Part shown: positions 34,160-43,985 of the stretch, piece after piece
Position numbering within the stretch: position 1 is the stretch's first letter
Layout of the letters: every line of letters starts with the position of its first letter
Origin: UBA7672 sp030824255
GTDB taxonomy: Bacteria > Pseudomonadota > Alphaproteobacteria > Caulobacterales > Hyphomonadaceae
Direction of reading: 5' to 3'
Assembly: GCA_942493305.1 (NCBI GenBank)
Contig: OW818686.1
Span: forward strand, 1,550,001-1,614,000
DNA length: 64,000 bases
Made by a program: the position numbers and the translations under genes
The notes under the pieces: model-generated
The model's database searches: none
What the model was told of the DNA's origin: nothing
The model's input: only the letters and a program-made list of their open reading frames with translations

Positions 34160-35644
34160 TCAGGCCACCCACACTTTCGGCCGCTTGCCGACCCACGGCG
34201 TCGCCGCTTCAAGCTCGTAGGCGATCTCCAGCAGCATCTTCTCGGAGGCCATCGCGCCCGAGAACTGGATGCCGATCGGCAGGCCGGTGGCGGACCATCC
34301 CAGCGGCAGGCTGATCGCCGGCGCGCCCGAGATATTGTGGATCAGCGTGTAGCCCACCTGCTCGACCAGCCGCTGGCGCAGCGTGTCGAACGGCACGTCC
34401 CCGCGCAGATAGCCAAGCGGGGAGGGCGGCGATTTGAACAGTGGGGAGATCACAACGTCGAAATCCTTGATCCACGCATTGTAAGCCGCTTCCGCCCCAA
34501 GCAGGCGTCCTTGCACCGCCTGGATGTCCTGCGGCGTCATCTTCCGGCCGTTCTCCGCCATGCGCAGCGAGAACGGTTCGAACAGCGCCTCGCTCGGCTC
34601 CTTGCCGATGGCCTTTGCGCCTTCCGTGATGTCCTGCAGCGCGCCCAGCGACCAGAAGGCGAGAAAGTCGTCGATGAAGGTCGGCGATGTCGGCCACGTC
34701 GTCGTGCCGGTGATGTGATGGCCGAGGCCTTCCAGCGTCTTCGCCGTGGCGTTCACCGCCGCGGCAACATCCGCATCCGCCTCATAGCCAGCGAACCCTT
34801 TGGTCAGCACGCCGACCTTCAGGCGCTTCGCGCCCTTGCCCGTAACGAGGCCGATCGGCGGATGCGCCGCAGCCGCGCCCGTCGCTTCTGTCGCCGCCGT
34901 CATGGCCGCCGTGTCGCGCACCGTATGCGAGACGACGCCCTGCACGGCGATATCCAGCGGGCGCGAGCCCGGCCGGTCATGGATCAGCCGCCCGCGCGAC
35001 GGCTTCAGTCCCACAAGCCCGCAATTCGCCGCCGGGAAGCGGATCGACCCGCCGCCATCATTGGCATGCGCCATCGGCACGACGCCGGCCGCAACAGCGG
35101 CAGCAGCGCCGCCGGACGAGCCAGCCGTTGACCGCGTCGTATCCCACGGATTGCGCGTCGGCTCGAAGCCCAGCGGCTCCGTCGTCGGCAGGTAGCCGCC
35201 TTCCGGCGCGGACGACTTGCCGATGCAGATCAGGCCCGTCGCGAAAGTCGAGGTGATGTAGGCGTCCTGCGATGTCGCCGGCGGCGCCGCAGCCGTTGAG
35301 CGTGAGCCCATGCGCGTCACCGCGCCCGTCACATTGTTGAGGTCCTTCACCAGCCAGGGCACGCCCGCGAAAGGCCCGCTCAGCGATTCCTTCGCGCGCG
35401 ACCGGGCGAGGGCGTAGGTGTCGTTGACGAGGAAGTTGAGCTGCGCGTTCGCTTTGTCGCAACGCAGGATCGCTTCCTCCACGGCCTCGGCCGCGCTCAT
35501 GTCCTTGCTGCGGATCATGGATGCGGTCGCTGTCGCATCGGGAAGATTGCCCGCCTGCTCGCCCACTGGCTTTGGTATCGGCGCGCACGCCGCCAGGCCC
35601 GTTCCATAAACCGTCGCCAGCAATCCCCGCCGTGTCAGCCGCAT
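34160..35644 (-). CDS. Amidase signature family protein, probable lipoprotein
   Basis: About 494 residues from the Met behind AGGGAGCGGAC; the start at 35689 adds 15 residues without support. The N-terminus MRLTRRGLLATVYGTGLAAC looks like a twin-arginine-type lipoprotein signal (Cys20). The amidase signature catalytic triad is present: Lys in LVKDLNN, Ser in the GSSGGAAAAV region, and the cis-Ser in NDGGGSIRFPA. Members hydrolyse amide bonds of many kinds, and the substrate is unknown. Cys-Ala and Pro-rich linkers follow the signal. Confidence 0.88.
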   Translation of the reverse strand: MRLTRRGLLATVYGTGLAACAPIPKPVGEQAGNLPDATATASMIRSKDMSAAEAVEEAILRCDKANAQLNFLVNDTYALARSRAKESLSGPFAGVPWLVKDLNNVTGAVTRMGSRSTAAAPPATSQDAYITSTFATGLICIGKSSAPEGGYLPTTEPLGFEPTRNPWDTTRSTAGSSGGAAAAVAAGVVPMAHANDGGGSIRFPAANCGLVGLKPSRGRLIHDRPGSRPLDIAVQGVVSHTVRDTAAMTAATEATGAAAAHPPIGLVTGKGAKRLKVGVLTKGFAGYEADADVAAAVNATAKTLEGLGHHITGTTTWPTSPTFIDDFLAFWSLGALQDITEGAKAIGKEPSEALFEPFSLRMAENGRKMTPQDIQAVQGRLLGAEAAYNAWIKDFDVVISPLFKSPPSPLGYLRGDVPFDTLRQRLVEQVGYTLIHNISGAPAISLPLGWSATGLPIGIQFSGAMASEKMLLEIAYELEAATPWVGKRPKVWVA

Positions 35645-35762
35645 GTCCGCTCCCTGAGTTTCTTGTTCTTGTGTGCGAATCTTTCGCAACTGGCAGCGTC
35701 AGGCGCAAGCGGCGCCGTGAGGGCAACGCGCGGGGAATAAGTGTGCTTCCGGCTTGCGTCGC

Positions 35763-36146
35763 CTATGCCTTGGGCTGGATCAGGTCCCAGGGATTGCCAT
35801 ACAGGTCCTCGAACACGACGACCTTGCCATAGGGCTCGTCGCGCGGCGTCTCGCGGAAGATCACGCCCTCAGCCGTCATGCGCGCATGGTCGCGATCGAA
35901 GTCATCCGTCTCCGCAAACAGGAAGACGCGCCCGCCCGCCTGCCTGCCGATTGTGTCCTGCTGCTCGCCAACAGCCTTGGCCAACACCAGCGCCACGCCC
36001 TGCGCCCCCGGCGGCTGCACAACGACCCAGCGCTTGCCGCCGCCCATGTCGCGATCCTCGACAAGCGCGAACCCCAGGCATCGCGCGAACCAGTCGATGG
36101 CCTCGTCATAGTCGCGCACGAGAAATGAGAGTTTGGAAACTTGCAT
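35763..36146 (-). CDS. VOC-family (glyoxalase/bleomycin-resistance) protein
   Basis: 127 residues. One vicinal-oxygen-chelate domain: LSFLVRDYDEAIDWFARCLGF at the start, a middle RWVVVQPPG, and VVFEDLYGNPWDLIQP at the end, the last carrying the usual metal-ligand Glu/His region in DLYGNPWDLI. Its reaction cannot be read. Upstream (36179-36280) lies a palindromic repeat. Confidence 0.85.
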   Translation of the reverse strand: MQVSKLSFLVRDYDEAIDWFARCLGFALVEDRDMGGGKRWVVVQPPGAQGVALVLAKAVGEQQDTIGRQAGGRVFLFAETDDFDRDHARMTAEGVIFRETPRDEPYGKVVVFEDLYGNPWDLIQPKA

Positions 36147-36178
36147 CAGAGCGCTCCAGCCATAGGGCGATTTGGAAT

Positions 36179-36280
36179 TGTCATCCCGGAAGCGCGTAGC
36201 GCTGTCCGGGACCCATTTCTCAAAGCCGACGACGGATAAATGGGTCCCGGCTCTTCGCTGCGCTTCGGCCGGGATGACAA
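36179..36280. repeat. Long palindromic intergenic repeat (family B, full copy)
   Basis: Arms 36179-36219 and 36238-36279 are inverted copies, with outer ends tgtcatcccgg/ccgggatgaca and inner ends gggacccattt/aaatgggtccc. A degenerate copy is at 56595-56692. It sits between two genes on the minus strand (fhs and the VOC gene) and could form a long hairpin. Confidence 0.85.
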
Positions 36281-36307
36281 GCTATGACCTCATCACTCAT
36301 CCCAGCT

Positions 36308-37978
36308 TCAAGACAGCCCATGAATATTGCCGTCCACATCCACCGACATCAATTCCGCTGCCGGTTGCTTCGGCAAGCCCGGCATCGTCATCAGGTCGCC
36401 GCAGATCGCCACTACGAATCCCGCGCCCGCAGACAGCCGCACCTCGCGCACATCCAGCACATGCCCCGTCGGCGCGCCCAGCTTTGTGGGATCGGTCGTG
36501 AACGAATACTGCGTCTTGGCGATGCACACCGGCAGGCGGCCATAGCCCGCCTCTTCCCAGCGCTTCAGCTGCGCGATCACCGATGGCGGCGCTGACACGC
36601 GATCGGCGCGATAGATCTTCTTCGCGGTCGCCTCGATCTTGTCGAGCAGGGGCAGGGCGTCGTCATAGAGATTATGGAAGTCGTCTTCCTTCTTCGCCAG
36701 CTGCTTCACCACAGCATGCGCCAGGTCTTCCGCGCCTTTGCCGCCGTCCGCCCAGTGGCGGCACACAATCGCCTCGCATCCCATCGCGCCGACAATGCGC
36801 TTTACGGCGTCCACCTCCGCCTGCGTGTCGCTCGTGAAGTGGTTCAGCGCCACGATCACTGGCAGGCCATAGCCTTTCAGGTTCTCGATATGCCGCTGCA
36901 CGTTCACCGCCCCGCGCTGCAGCGCCTCGATATCTTCCCTGCCAAGCTCGCCTTTCGGCACGCCGCCATTCATCTTCATCGAACGGATCGTCGCCACCAG
37001 AACCGCCATGCGTGGGCGTAGGCCGGCCAGCCGGCATTTGATGTCGAAGAATTTCTGCGCGCCCAGGTCCGCCCCGAACCCCGCCTCCGTCACAACGATA
37101 TCGCCCAGCTTCAGCGCCGCCCGCGTCGCCGTCACGGAGTTGCAGCCATGCGCGATGTTGGCGAACGGGCCGAGGTGAACAATCGCCGGCGTGTTCTCCA
37201 TCGTCTGCACCAGGTTCGGCAGCAGCGCATCCTTCAGCAGCACAGCCATCGCGCCATCGGCTTTCAGGTCGCCCGCCGTCACCGGCTTCCGCTCGCGCGT
37301 CTCCGCCACGATGATCTTCGCCAGCCGCGCCTTGAGATCCGCCAGATCATTCGCGAGGCAAAGGATCGCCATCACTTCGGATGCGACCGTGATATCGAAC
37401 CCGCCTTCGCCCGGCATGCCGTTCGCCACGCCGCCAAGGCCCGTCACCACACTGCGCAGATTGCGGTCATTCACGTCGAGCGCCCGCCGCCAGCGGATGC
37501 GCCGCACATCGATGCCCAGCGCATTGCCCCAGTGGATGTGATTGTCCAGCATCGCCGCCAGCAGGTTGTGTGCCGCCGTGATCGCGTGGAAGTCGCCGGT
37601 GAAGTGCAGGTTGATGTCGTCCATCGGCACGACCTGCGCCATCCCGCCGCCCGTGGCGCCGCCCTTCTGCCCGAAGCACGGCCCCAGCGAAGGCTCGCGC
37701 AGCGCAATAACGGCGCGCTTCCCGATCCGCGTCAGCGCATCGCCCAGCCCCACCGTCGTCGTGGTCTTGCCTTCGCCCGCCGGCGTCGGGTTCATCGCCG
37801 TCACCAGCACGAGGTCGCCATCCGGCTTGCCCGCCAGCGACTTCAGATATGCCGCCGAAATCTTCGCTTTCGTATGTCCGTACGGGATCAGCGCGTCCGC
37901 CCCGATGCCAAGGGCCTCGCCGATCGCATTGACCGGCAAAAGGCGCGCGCGCCGCGCAATCTCGACATCGCTGTCCAT
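36308..37978 (-). CDS. fhs: Formate--tetrahydrofolate ligase
   Basis: 556 residues, normal length. The ATP site TPAGEGKTTTTVGLGDAL (about 66-83) and the GQKGGATGGGMAQVVPMDDINLHFTGDFHAI region (about 104-134) are diagnostic. The enzyme makes 10-formyl-THF from formate, ATP and THF in the cytosol, feeding purine synthesis and one-carbon assimilation. Downstream on the strand lies the family B palindrome. No other folate gene is near. Confidence 0.97.
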   Translation of the reverse strand: MDSDVEIARRARLLPVNAIGEALGIGADALIPYGHTKAKISAAYLKSLAGKPDGDLVLVTAMNPTPAGEGKTTTTVGLGDALTRIGKRAVIALREPSLGPCFGQKGGATGGGMAQVVPMDDINLHFTGDFHAITAAHNLLAAMLDNHIHWGNALGIDVRRIRWRRALDVNDRNLRSVVTGLGGVANGMPGEGGFDITVASEVMAILCLANDLADLKARLAKIIVAETRERKPVTAGDLKADGAMAVLLKDALLPNLVQTMENTPAIVHLGPFANIAHGCNSVTATRAALKLGDIVVTEAGFGADLGAQKFFDIKCRLAGLRPRMAVLVATIRSMKMNGGVPKGELGREDIEALQRGAVNVQRHIENLKGYGLPVIVALNHFTSDTQAEVDAVKRIVGAMGCEAIVCRHWADGGKGAEDLAHAVVKQLAKKEDDFHNLYDDALPLLDKIEATAKKIYRADRVSAPPSVIAQLKRWEEAGYGRLPVCIAKTQYSFTTDPTKLGAPTGHVLDVREVRLSAGAGFVVAICGDLMTMPGLPKQPAAELMSVDVDGNIHGLS

Positions 37979-38123
37979 GGAAACCCCTGTTTGCTGACGC
38001 GATCTAAGCGGGCAGGGCAGGAGCTGTCACGCCTTTGCAGCCCCATCTGCACAAGCCATTTTTCCTGCCGCCTTTGCGCCGCATTGAAAGACGCTACTTT
38101 GACCGGGTCACGTGGAGTTCCCG

Positions 38124-38567
38124 ATGAAGCTCGTTTCGGTCCTGTTCGCCGCCAGCGTCCTGGCCCTGTCCGCCTGTGCGACCGCTCCGGCGGCGCCAGC
38201 CAGCCACGCCACGCTGCAGGAAGCCGCCAACCTGATGGTGTCCATCACCCAGCATGGCGAAGGCGCCAACATCCCGGATCTCGAGGCCCAGCTTGACGCA
38301 CAGGCCGCCGCCAACCCCAGCGACCCCTTCGTCCTGAAGCTCGTCGCCCAGTCCCGCCGCGCCCTGTCCGATTATTCGCAGATCCGCGAAGAGCGCGTCC
38401 GCCTCCGCCACACCGCGCTGGCAGAGTACGACCGCGCCATCGCACTGGCGAAGCCCGACCTCACCTCCCGCGTCGTCACGCTCAACGGCCAGGACACCGA
38501 GATCGACCTGAAGGATCTCCCCGACCTCCGCGCCCAGATGCTCCACCAGGTCCAGACGGATCGGTAA
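38124..38567 (+). CDS. Small lipoprotein
   Basis: About 147 residues from the ATG preceded by GGAG at 7 bases. The signal peptide ends in LALSAC (Cys18). The rest is mostly helical and charged (EERVRLRHTALAEYDRAIALAK, a TPR-like helix pair), ending in a short helical tail. No family recognised. Confidence 0.72.
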   Translation: MKLVSVLFAASVLALSACATAPAAPASHATLQEAANLMVSITQHGEGANIPDLEAQLDAQAAANPSDPFVLKLVAQSRRALSDYSQIREERVRLRHTALAEYDRAIALAKPDLTSRVVTLNGQDTEIDLKDLPDLRAQMLHQVQTDR

Positions 38568-38626
38568 ATGGACCGCCGAGTTCCCGCCGGGCACATCGGC
38601 CGAACGCCGATCAAAAGCAGGCAGGA

Positions 38627-38839
38627 TCACTGCCGATTACGATCGCGCACGCTGATGATGACGCCATAGACGGTGATCCAGAGAACAATCACCCCGATGC
38701 CAACCATCGCCATGATCAAGAGCCGGATGAGCAGGTGTGCGGGTTGCGCAAACTCTCCGACCAGAAAAGCCAGACCAAAGCCGCTGCCCAGCAGGACGGC
38801 TCCAATTCCAAGAAGAATAAATGTGCCTTTCGGAATCAT
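38627..38839 (-). CDS. Small two-helix membrane protein
   Basis: 70 residues from an ATG with SD GGGAG. Two transmembrane segments (about 6-30 and 37-62) and a basic cytosolic tail (RDRNRQ). Glycine-rich helix packing (GIGAVLLGSGFG) suggests oligomerisation. No function assigned. It converges on the lipoprotein gene and lies just upstream of the acyl-CoA dehydrogenase stop. Confidence 0.65.
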   Translation of the reverse strand: MIPKGTFILLGIGAVLLGSGFGLAFLVGEFAQPAHLLIRLLIMAMVGIGVIVLWITVYGVIISVRDRNRQ

Positions 38840-38866
38840 TCGCTATGCTCCCAAGCGGATATCCGA

Positions 38867-40027
38867 TCAAATCTCCCCCGCCTTCGCCATCCGCTGCAGC
38901 TCCCGCCCGATCACCATCTGCTGGATCTGCGTCGTGCCCTCGTACAGCCGCAGGATGCGCACATCGCGATAGAAGCGCTCCACCGCATAGTCCGCGATGT
39001 AGCCCGCCCCGCCATGCACCTGCACCGCGCGGTCGGCCACGCGGCCCACCATCTCCGTGCACCACATCTTGGTCGCCGCCGCGATCAGCGTGGTCTTTTC
39101 CTTCGCGTCGTATTTCCGCACGCCATCCATCACCATCGCGCGCCCCGCCGCAGCTTCTGCATATGAGTCCGCGATCATCCCCATCACCAGCTGGTGCTCG
39201 ATGATCGGCTTGCCGAACTGTTTCCGCTCGGCCGCGTACCGCACCATCTCCTCCACCAGCCGCTCCGCAATGCCGACACTCAGCGCCGAGATATGCAGCC
39301 GCCCGCGATCGAGCACGCTCATCGCCACCTTCATGCCTTCGCCTTCTTCCCCCAGCCGCGACGTGATCGGCACGCGCGCATCCTCAAAGATCACGTCGCA
39401 GACATTCGCGCCCTGCTGGCCCATCTTCTTCTCGGGCTTGCCGATGGTGACGCCCGCCGTGTCCCGCTCCACGATGAAAGCCGACAGCCCCTTCGGCCCC
39501 GGCGTGTTCTGGTCCGTCCGCGCCATCACGGTGAAGATCGTCGCCTTGTCGGCATTGGTGATGTAGCGCTTCGACCCGTTCAGCACGTAGTGGTTCCCGT
39601 CCCGAACCGCGCGCGTCTTCGCCGATCCCGCGTCCGACCCCGCATCCGGCTCCGTCAGTGCAAAGCTCGCAATCGCCTCGCCGGTCGCCAGCTTCGGCAG
39701 CCACTGCTGCTTCTGTTCTTCCGAGCCGAACATCACGATGCCCTGGCTGCCGATCCCCACATTGGTCCCGAACGTCGACCGGAAGGCAGGCGAGGTGCGC
39801 CCCATCTCCAGGATCACCAGCGCCTCTTCCTCCATGGTGAGGCCGAGCCCGCCATACTCTTCCGCGATCGAAAGCCCGAACAGGCCGAGATCGCGCATCT
39901 CCTGCACGATCTTCTCCGGGATCGCATTCGTCTCCGACACCAGCTGCTCGTTCGGCCGGCAAACCTCGTTGACGAACCGGCGCACCGTTTCAATCAGCTG
40001 CTGCCGCGTCTCCAGATCGAGCGCCAT
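38867..40027 (-). CDS. Acyl-CoA dehydrogenase
   Basis: 386 residues, normal for the family. FAD-binding acyl-CoA dehydrogenase: FALTEPDAGSDAGSAKT (about 126-142), VMARTDQNTPGPKGLSAFIVE, and the C-terminal RDVRILRLYEGTTQIQQMVIGREL with the catalytic Glu in YEGT. It makes the trans-2-enoyl-CoA of beta-oxidation or of branched amino acid breakdown. Chain-length preference cannot be inferred. Electrons go to ETF. Single gene, with no beta-oxidation partners adjacent. Confidence 0.96.
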   Translation of the reverse strand: MALDLETRQQLIETVRRFVNEVCRPNEQLVSETNAIPEKIVQEMRDLGLFGLSIAEEYGGLGLTMEEEALVILEMGRTSPAFRSTFGTNVGIGSQGIVMFGSEEQKQQWLPKLATGEAIASFALTEPDAGSDAGSAKTRAVRDGNHYVLNGSKRYITNADKATIFTVMARTDQNTPGPKGLSAFIVERDTAGVTIGKPEKKMGQQGANVCDVIFEDARVPITSRLGEEGEGMKVAMSVLDRGRLHISALSVGIAERLVEEMVRYAAERKQFGKPIIEHQLVMGMIADSYAEAAAGRAMVMDGVRKYDAKEKTTLIAAATKMWCTEMVGRVADRAVQVHGGAGYIADYAVERFYRDVRILRLYEGTTQIQQMVIGRELQRMAKAGEI

Positions 40028-40171
40028 GTGTCTCTCCCGTTTTGTCTATGCAATCGCGCTGCGTCTCTCGCATGTGCGAGACCGCTTTATCAACACCGCG
40101 CCCAACGGTTTCCATGCAGCGCCGCAATTCACGATGCCGCCAGTTCCGGCGCCAGGCGTGTGCTTCAAGCG

Positions 40172-42154
40172 CTAGTTCAGCGTATCCATGATCCGCGCGA
40201 GCCCCGCCTGCATCTCCTCCACATGCACCATGTAGGAAACGAGCTTGCCCAGCAGCTCCTCCGACAGCCCGGCCGCATCGTCGGACTCGATCAGGGCCGC
40301 GCCCAGCCGGCGCGCAGCCTTCAGGCGCGCATCGACAAAACTGGCCGTGCTCTTGATGCTCTTCATCGTTTTCTCGGGGTCGAGGCTGGAATCCGCATTC
40401 CCCATATCCAGGATCAGGTTGTTGTAGGCGTATTCCCCCGGCGAGTACTCATCGACGAACGCCTGGAACTTGTCCTTCGCCCGCGTTTCCAGCGCGGCAT
40501 ACGCCTGTCCATCCTTCACATCAGCCGCCTTCGCCGCGAGCGCCGGCGTCATGCGCCCGGCGAGATAGGCTTGCGCTTTCGCCTCCGCTTCATGATCGAC
40601 CAGCAGCATGATGTGCACGGCGTCCGCATCGCCCTTGCGGCCCATCGCGTCCAGCACCGGCACGATCGCAGCTCTCACGGCAAAATTCTTCGGATCGACC
40701 GCGAACGCCGCATCGAGATCGTTGAACGCCGGCTGGTATTGCTTGAGATTGTAGTACGCCAACGCCCGTCCCTGCAGGGCGGAGATGTCCTTCGGGCTGG
40801 ACGCCAGAAAGCGCGTCAGGTCCTGTACCGCCTGCGCGTTGCGTCCCAGCTGCGCATAGGCATCGCCGCGTTGCGCATAGAACCGCATGTCGTTGGGGTC
40901 GAGCGCGATGGCCGCCGTCAGCTCCGTCGCCGCCTCGCTATAGCCCTTGCCGCGCACAAACAGGATCGCCCGCACGAAATGCGCTCCGGCCAGTTTCGGA
41001 TCGGCCCGAAGCGCAATCGTCGCATGTGACCATGCCAGCCCAGATAACTGCCCAATCCCCAGATTGGTCAGCGCCCGCGCGCGCAGCAGGTGCGCCTGCG
41101 CATTGTCCGGCTCCAGCATCAGCACGCGGCTGGCGAGATAGGCGGCCCGCACGCGCTTGTCGCGGCCGGCATCATTGCTCATGTCGATCGCCTGGCCCTC
41201 GGCCAGCATCATCGCGGCTGTCGGCTGCTGCAGCGCCTGCAGGCGCGCAGCATATGTCTTCCCGCCATCCTGCAGGTTCTGCAGCTGGATGCGATGCACC
41301 AGCGCATGACGCTTCAGATTGTTGTCCCGGTCTTCGAGCTTCAGCCGTTCGGTGAGCGCGCCAACATGCTTCGGCTCGCACATCAGCACGCGGGTCAACT
41401 CGCGATAGCCCTCATACGTCTTCCAGTCGTCTGCCGTCGCGGCGGCGCTGCGCACCCGGTCGTCCAGCGACCCCCACGCCCAGCTACAGCCGTCGAACAC
41501 GCGCTCATTGAACATGCGAACGGAATAGGCGCCGCCAAGATCCGCCTTGAGGAAGTCCGCGCGCGCTTCAGTCTTCTTGCCTGCGCGCGCATAACACTCG
41601 CCGCGTTTCAGCCACGCCTGTTGCGAGGCGCCGCTGATCTCCAGGGCGCGTGTGAGATAGGCGATGCAGGCCGCGTCGTCCTCCGCATAGAACGCATTCA
41701 TTCCGGCGTTGTACTGCACGGCCTCTTCGTTCGGCCGCCGGCTGGCCGCTTTTGCATAGTAGGGCAGGGCAAGGTTCACATAACCTTCGGCGCTCAGCTT
41801 CTCTGCAAGGAAGTAGTTCGCCACCGGTTCGTCGGCACGAAAGGCGAGGATGTCGAGATAGACGTGATCCGGCTGTCCCCCGCCATGGTAGAAGGCCAGC
41901 TGGTTCGTCACGATCGGATCGTCCGGGAGGAGCATCTGGGTCAGGCGCAGCGCCTGCTTGATGTTCGCAGCCGGCTCCCGGCGCTCGAACACCGCTATCT
42001 GCTCATCGACCCACGCCGCGCTCTTGGCGATCGCTTCATCGGGCTCCCAGCCTGCCGGCGTCGGCTGTATCTGCGCCATGGCGCCTGTCGCCAGCGCTGC
42101 CGCCAGGGCTGCCGTCAGGGCGCCCGCAGCCATCCATCGAACCAGAAACAGCAT
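40172..42154 (-). CDS. TPR-repeat secreted protein
   Basis: 660 residues. Signal peptide of about 27 residues (cleavage after GAMAQ). The mature protein is nearly all helical, with several TPR-like units (for example RADEPVANYFLAEKLSAEGYVNLALPYYAKAA, and ATELTAAIALDPNDMRFYAQRGDAYAQLGRNAQAVQDL). A possible periplasmic scaffold or assembly protein. No enzymatic motif. Its promoter region is the 154-base stretch to the carboxylesterase gene, which also holds that gene's terminator. Confidence 0.85.
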   Translation of the reverse strand: MLFLVRWMAAGALTAALAAALATGAMAQIQPTPAGWEPDEAIAKSAAWVDEQIAVFERREPAANIKQALRLTQMLLPDDPIVTNQLAFYHGGGQPDHVYLDILAFRADEPVANYFLAEKLSAEGYVNLALPYYAKAASRRPNEEAVQYNAGMNAFYAEDDAACIAYLTRALEISGASQQAWLKRGECYARAGKKTEARADFLKADLGGAYSVRMFNERVFDGCSWAWGSLDDRVRSAAATADDWKTYEGYRELTRVLMCEPKHVGALTERLKLEDRDNNLKRHALVHRIQLQNLQDGGKTYAARLQALQQPTAAMMLAEGQAIDMSNDAGRDKRVRAAYLASRVLMLEPDNAQAHLLRARALTNLGIGQLSGLAWSHATIALRADPKLAGAHFVRAILFVRGKGYSEAATELTAAIALDPNDMRFYAQRGDAYAQLGRNAQAVQDLTRFLASSPKDISALQGRALAYYNLKQYQPAFNDLDAAFAVDPKNFAVRAAIVPVLDAMGRKGDADAVHIMLLVDHEAEAKAQAYLAGRMTPALAAKAADVKDGQAYAALETRAKDKFQAFVDEYSPGEYAYNNLILDMGNADSSLDPEKTMKSIKSTASFVDARLKAARRLGAALIESDDAAGLSEELLGKLVSYMVHVEEMQAGLARIMDTLN

Positions 42155-42235
42155 GACAGTCCCGCGCCCCGCATTGAGCCCACAGCTCTAGCTGCGTCGC
42201 CGCCGCGCAACAACAACATGAAGCATTTGCGGGGC

Positions 42236-42276
42236 TCAAAAACAGAACGCCCCGCATCTTGCGATGCAGGGCGTTC
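42236..42276 (-). terminator. Rho-independent terminator of the carboxylesterase gene
   Basis: Minus-strand reading: an imperfect hairpin GAACGCC...GGCGTTC with an inner GCATC/GATGC stem around a short loop, followed by a T-rich tract. It lies 33 bases after the esterase stop. It resembles the terminator near 43894-43925 in sequence. Confidence 0.8.
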
Positions 42277-42308
42277 CATCCGTCGGGAAATGCCGTCGGA
42301 CTCTGAAA

Positions 42309-43796
42309 CTACATCGCGCCTTGCGTCCCCGCGGGCGGCGCGGTGTAAGACCCCTGGATATTGGTTTTCGCCGTCAGGGGATTGCCGATGTCCAGGTAGC
42401 TGTTGTTCTGCTCGGTGTATTGCGGCCAGTCGATCAGGCCTTCGACGCTCGGATCGCCCGTTTTCGCAAACTGCGCCCACACCTGCGCCGTCTCGGAGGC
42501 GACCTTCAGGTCGACATCGTCGCTTGCCGGCACAGCGTTCGAGCATCCGCCGCCGCCTGCAAGAAACAGCGTCGTCGGCGAGGACAGGCCAAGCGGCGCC
42601 GCGCCGAACACATAAGTCAGCTCAAGGCCATGGAAGGCGACGCAGCCTTGCTCGTTCTTCCAGCCAACCGGCAGGTGCGTGAAATTGTAGACGAAGGTCG
42701 GCGTGCCGGTCTTCGCATGCATGTTCGCCATCTCGGGCACGGATGTCTTCAGCGAGGATTCGCCAGCATTCGCCCCAACGATCAGCGGAACCTTGCGCTG
42801 CTCGCCCGCCTTGAACATCTCGTTGATCGGCTTCGGGATGACATTGCCGTCGATGGCGGGGCTGGCGCGGAAGCCGACCTCCTCCTTGGCGGAAGCTTCC
42901 TGGATCTGCTCCCAGCTGATGGCGCGCAGTTGCGCAAGCGCATCCGCGCCATCAGTGACGCCGACTGCCGCCGCCAGTTTCACGCCGAGCGCTTCGGCGT
43001 CTGCGAGTTTGAGCGAGCGGTCGGCGGTCGCGAGGGCCGAACCGCTTTCGACGATGGCCTTGTGGAACAGGCCGTCGGTGAGCGGGGACGCCATCTGCGA
43101 GATCACTTTGGAGCCGCCGCCGGATTCGCCGAAAATGGTGACGTTGGCGGGGTCGCCGCCAAAGGCCGCGATGTTGTCGCGGATCCACTCAAGTGAGGCC
43201 TTGAGATCAAGCGTGCCGAAATTCCCCGAGCCGGCGCCCTCCGCCGTGATGGCAGGATGCGCGAGATAGCCCATGGGGCCGAGGCGGCTGTTCACGGTCA
43301 CGACCACGACGCCCTTGTTGGGCAGGCCGGGGTGATTGTACGTCGGCGATGCGCTGGCGCCCGATGTGAGGCCGCCGCCGTGGAAGAAGACCATGACAGG
43401 CTGCTTTGCGTCCGCCGTCTTCGCCGCGGTGACGACGTTGAGGTAAAGGCAGTCCTCGCTCGTTTCAGTTCCCGCGCCCATCGTGCTCTGGCCTTGCGGG
43501 CAGCGATCGGACCATTCGGTTGCATCGCGCTCGCCTTCCCATGCGACGGCGGGTTGCGGCGGCTTCCAGCGCAGGTCGCCCACGGGCGGCGCAGCGTAGG
43601 GAATGCCGCGATAGATCATCGCCGTCAGGCCAATGTCTGTCACGGTCTCGCCGCGCACGGCGCCTGCCTTGGTCTGGACCACGTCACTGATGGCGCTCGC
43701 CGCCGGCGCCGTCTCCTCCGTCGCGGTCGGCGCTGCGGGGCTGCATGCCGACAGGGCCAGCACAATGCCCACGAGCGGCGTGGCGAACTTGATCAT
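42309..43796 (-). CDS. Carboxylesterase type B family lipoprotein
   Basis: 495 residues with a lipoprotein signal ending in LALSAC (Cys18). The type B esterase shows the oxyanion loop HGGGLTSG, the catalytic Ser in GESGGG, and the usual EDCLYLNVV. Members of this family hydrolyse esters and lactones; export and lipid anchoring place it in the envelope. Cys pairs, as in the family (EDCLYLN and WSDRC), probably form the N-terminal disulphide. SD AGGGAGAGAG immediately before the ATG. Confidence 0.92.
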   Translation of the reverse strand: MIKFATPLVGIVLALSACSPAAPTATEETAPAASAISDVVQTKAGAVRGETVTDIGLTAMIYRGIPYAAPPVGDLRWKPPQPAVAWEGERDATEWSDRCPQGQSTMGAGTETSEDCLYLNVVTAAKTADAKQPVMVFFHGGGLTSGASASPTYNHPGLPNKGVVVVTVNSRLGPMGYLAHPAITAEGAGSGNFGTLDLKASLEWIRDNIAAFGGDPANVTIFGESGGGSKVISQMASPLTDGLFHKAIVESGSALATADRSLKLADAEALGVKLAAAVGVTDGADALAQLRAISWEQIQEASAKEEVGFRASPAIDGNVIPKPINEMFKAGEQRKVPLIVGANAGESSLKTSVPEMANMHAKTGTPTFVYNFTHLPVGWKNEQGCVAFHGLELTYVFGAAPLGLSSPTTLFLAGGGGCSNAVPASDDVDLKVASETAQVWAQFAKTGDPSVEGLIDWPQYTEQNNSYLDIGNPLTAKTNIQGSYTAPPAGTQGAM

Positions 43797-43893
43797 CTCT
43801 CTCTCCCTAACCAGTCAGACTTGTCTGTTTGTGCCGACCGTATCGTGAACCCCTCCAAAGCGCCACAGCCTGTCGCTGCCTGCCGCGCGCGTA

Positions 43894-43925
43894 AAACAAA
43901 AACCCCGCACCTTGCGGTGCGGGGC
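43894..43925 (-). terminator. Rho-independent terminator of the small secreted protein
   Basis: Minus-strand reading: perfect 10-bp-class stem (CCCCGCACC/GGTGCGGGG, plus an outer G) with a short GCAA loop, followed by TTTTTGTTTT. It lies 61 bases after the stop of the gene at 43986. Confidence 0.9.
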
Positions 43926-43985
43926 AAAGGAAGGCGGGATGGTCTGGAAAGGCAGCCCGCCGGAATTTTCAGAACACGAAAGGCG

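Noticed and set aside
39194..41029. 611-residue plus-strand ORF over the acyl-CoA dehydrogenase and TPR genes
   Set aside because: It spans two well-supported minus-strand genes; Arg/His-rich shadow.
41090..42682. 530-residue plus-strand ORF
   Set aside because: Shadow of the TPR protein and carboxylesterase, no SD or domain.
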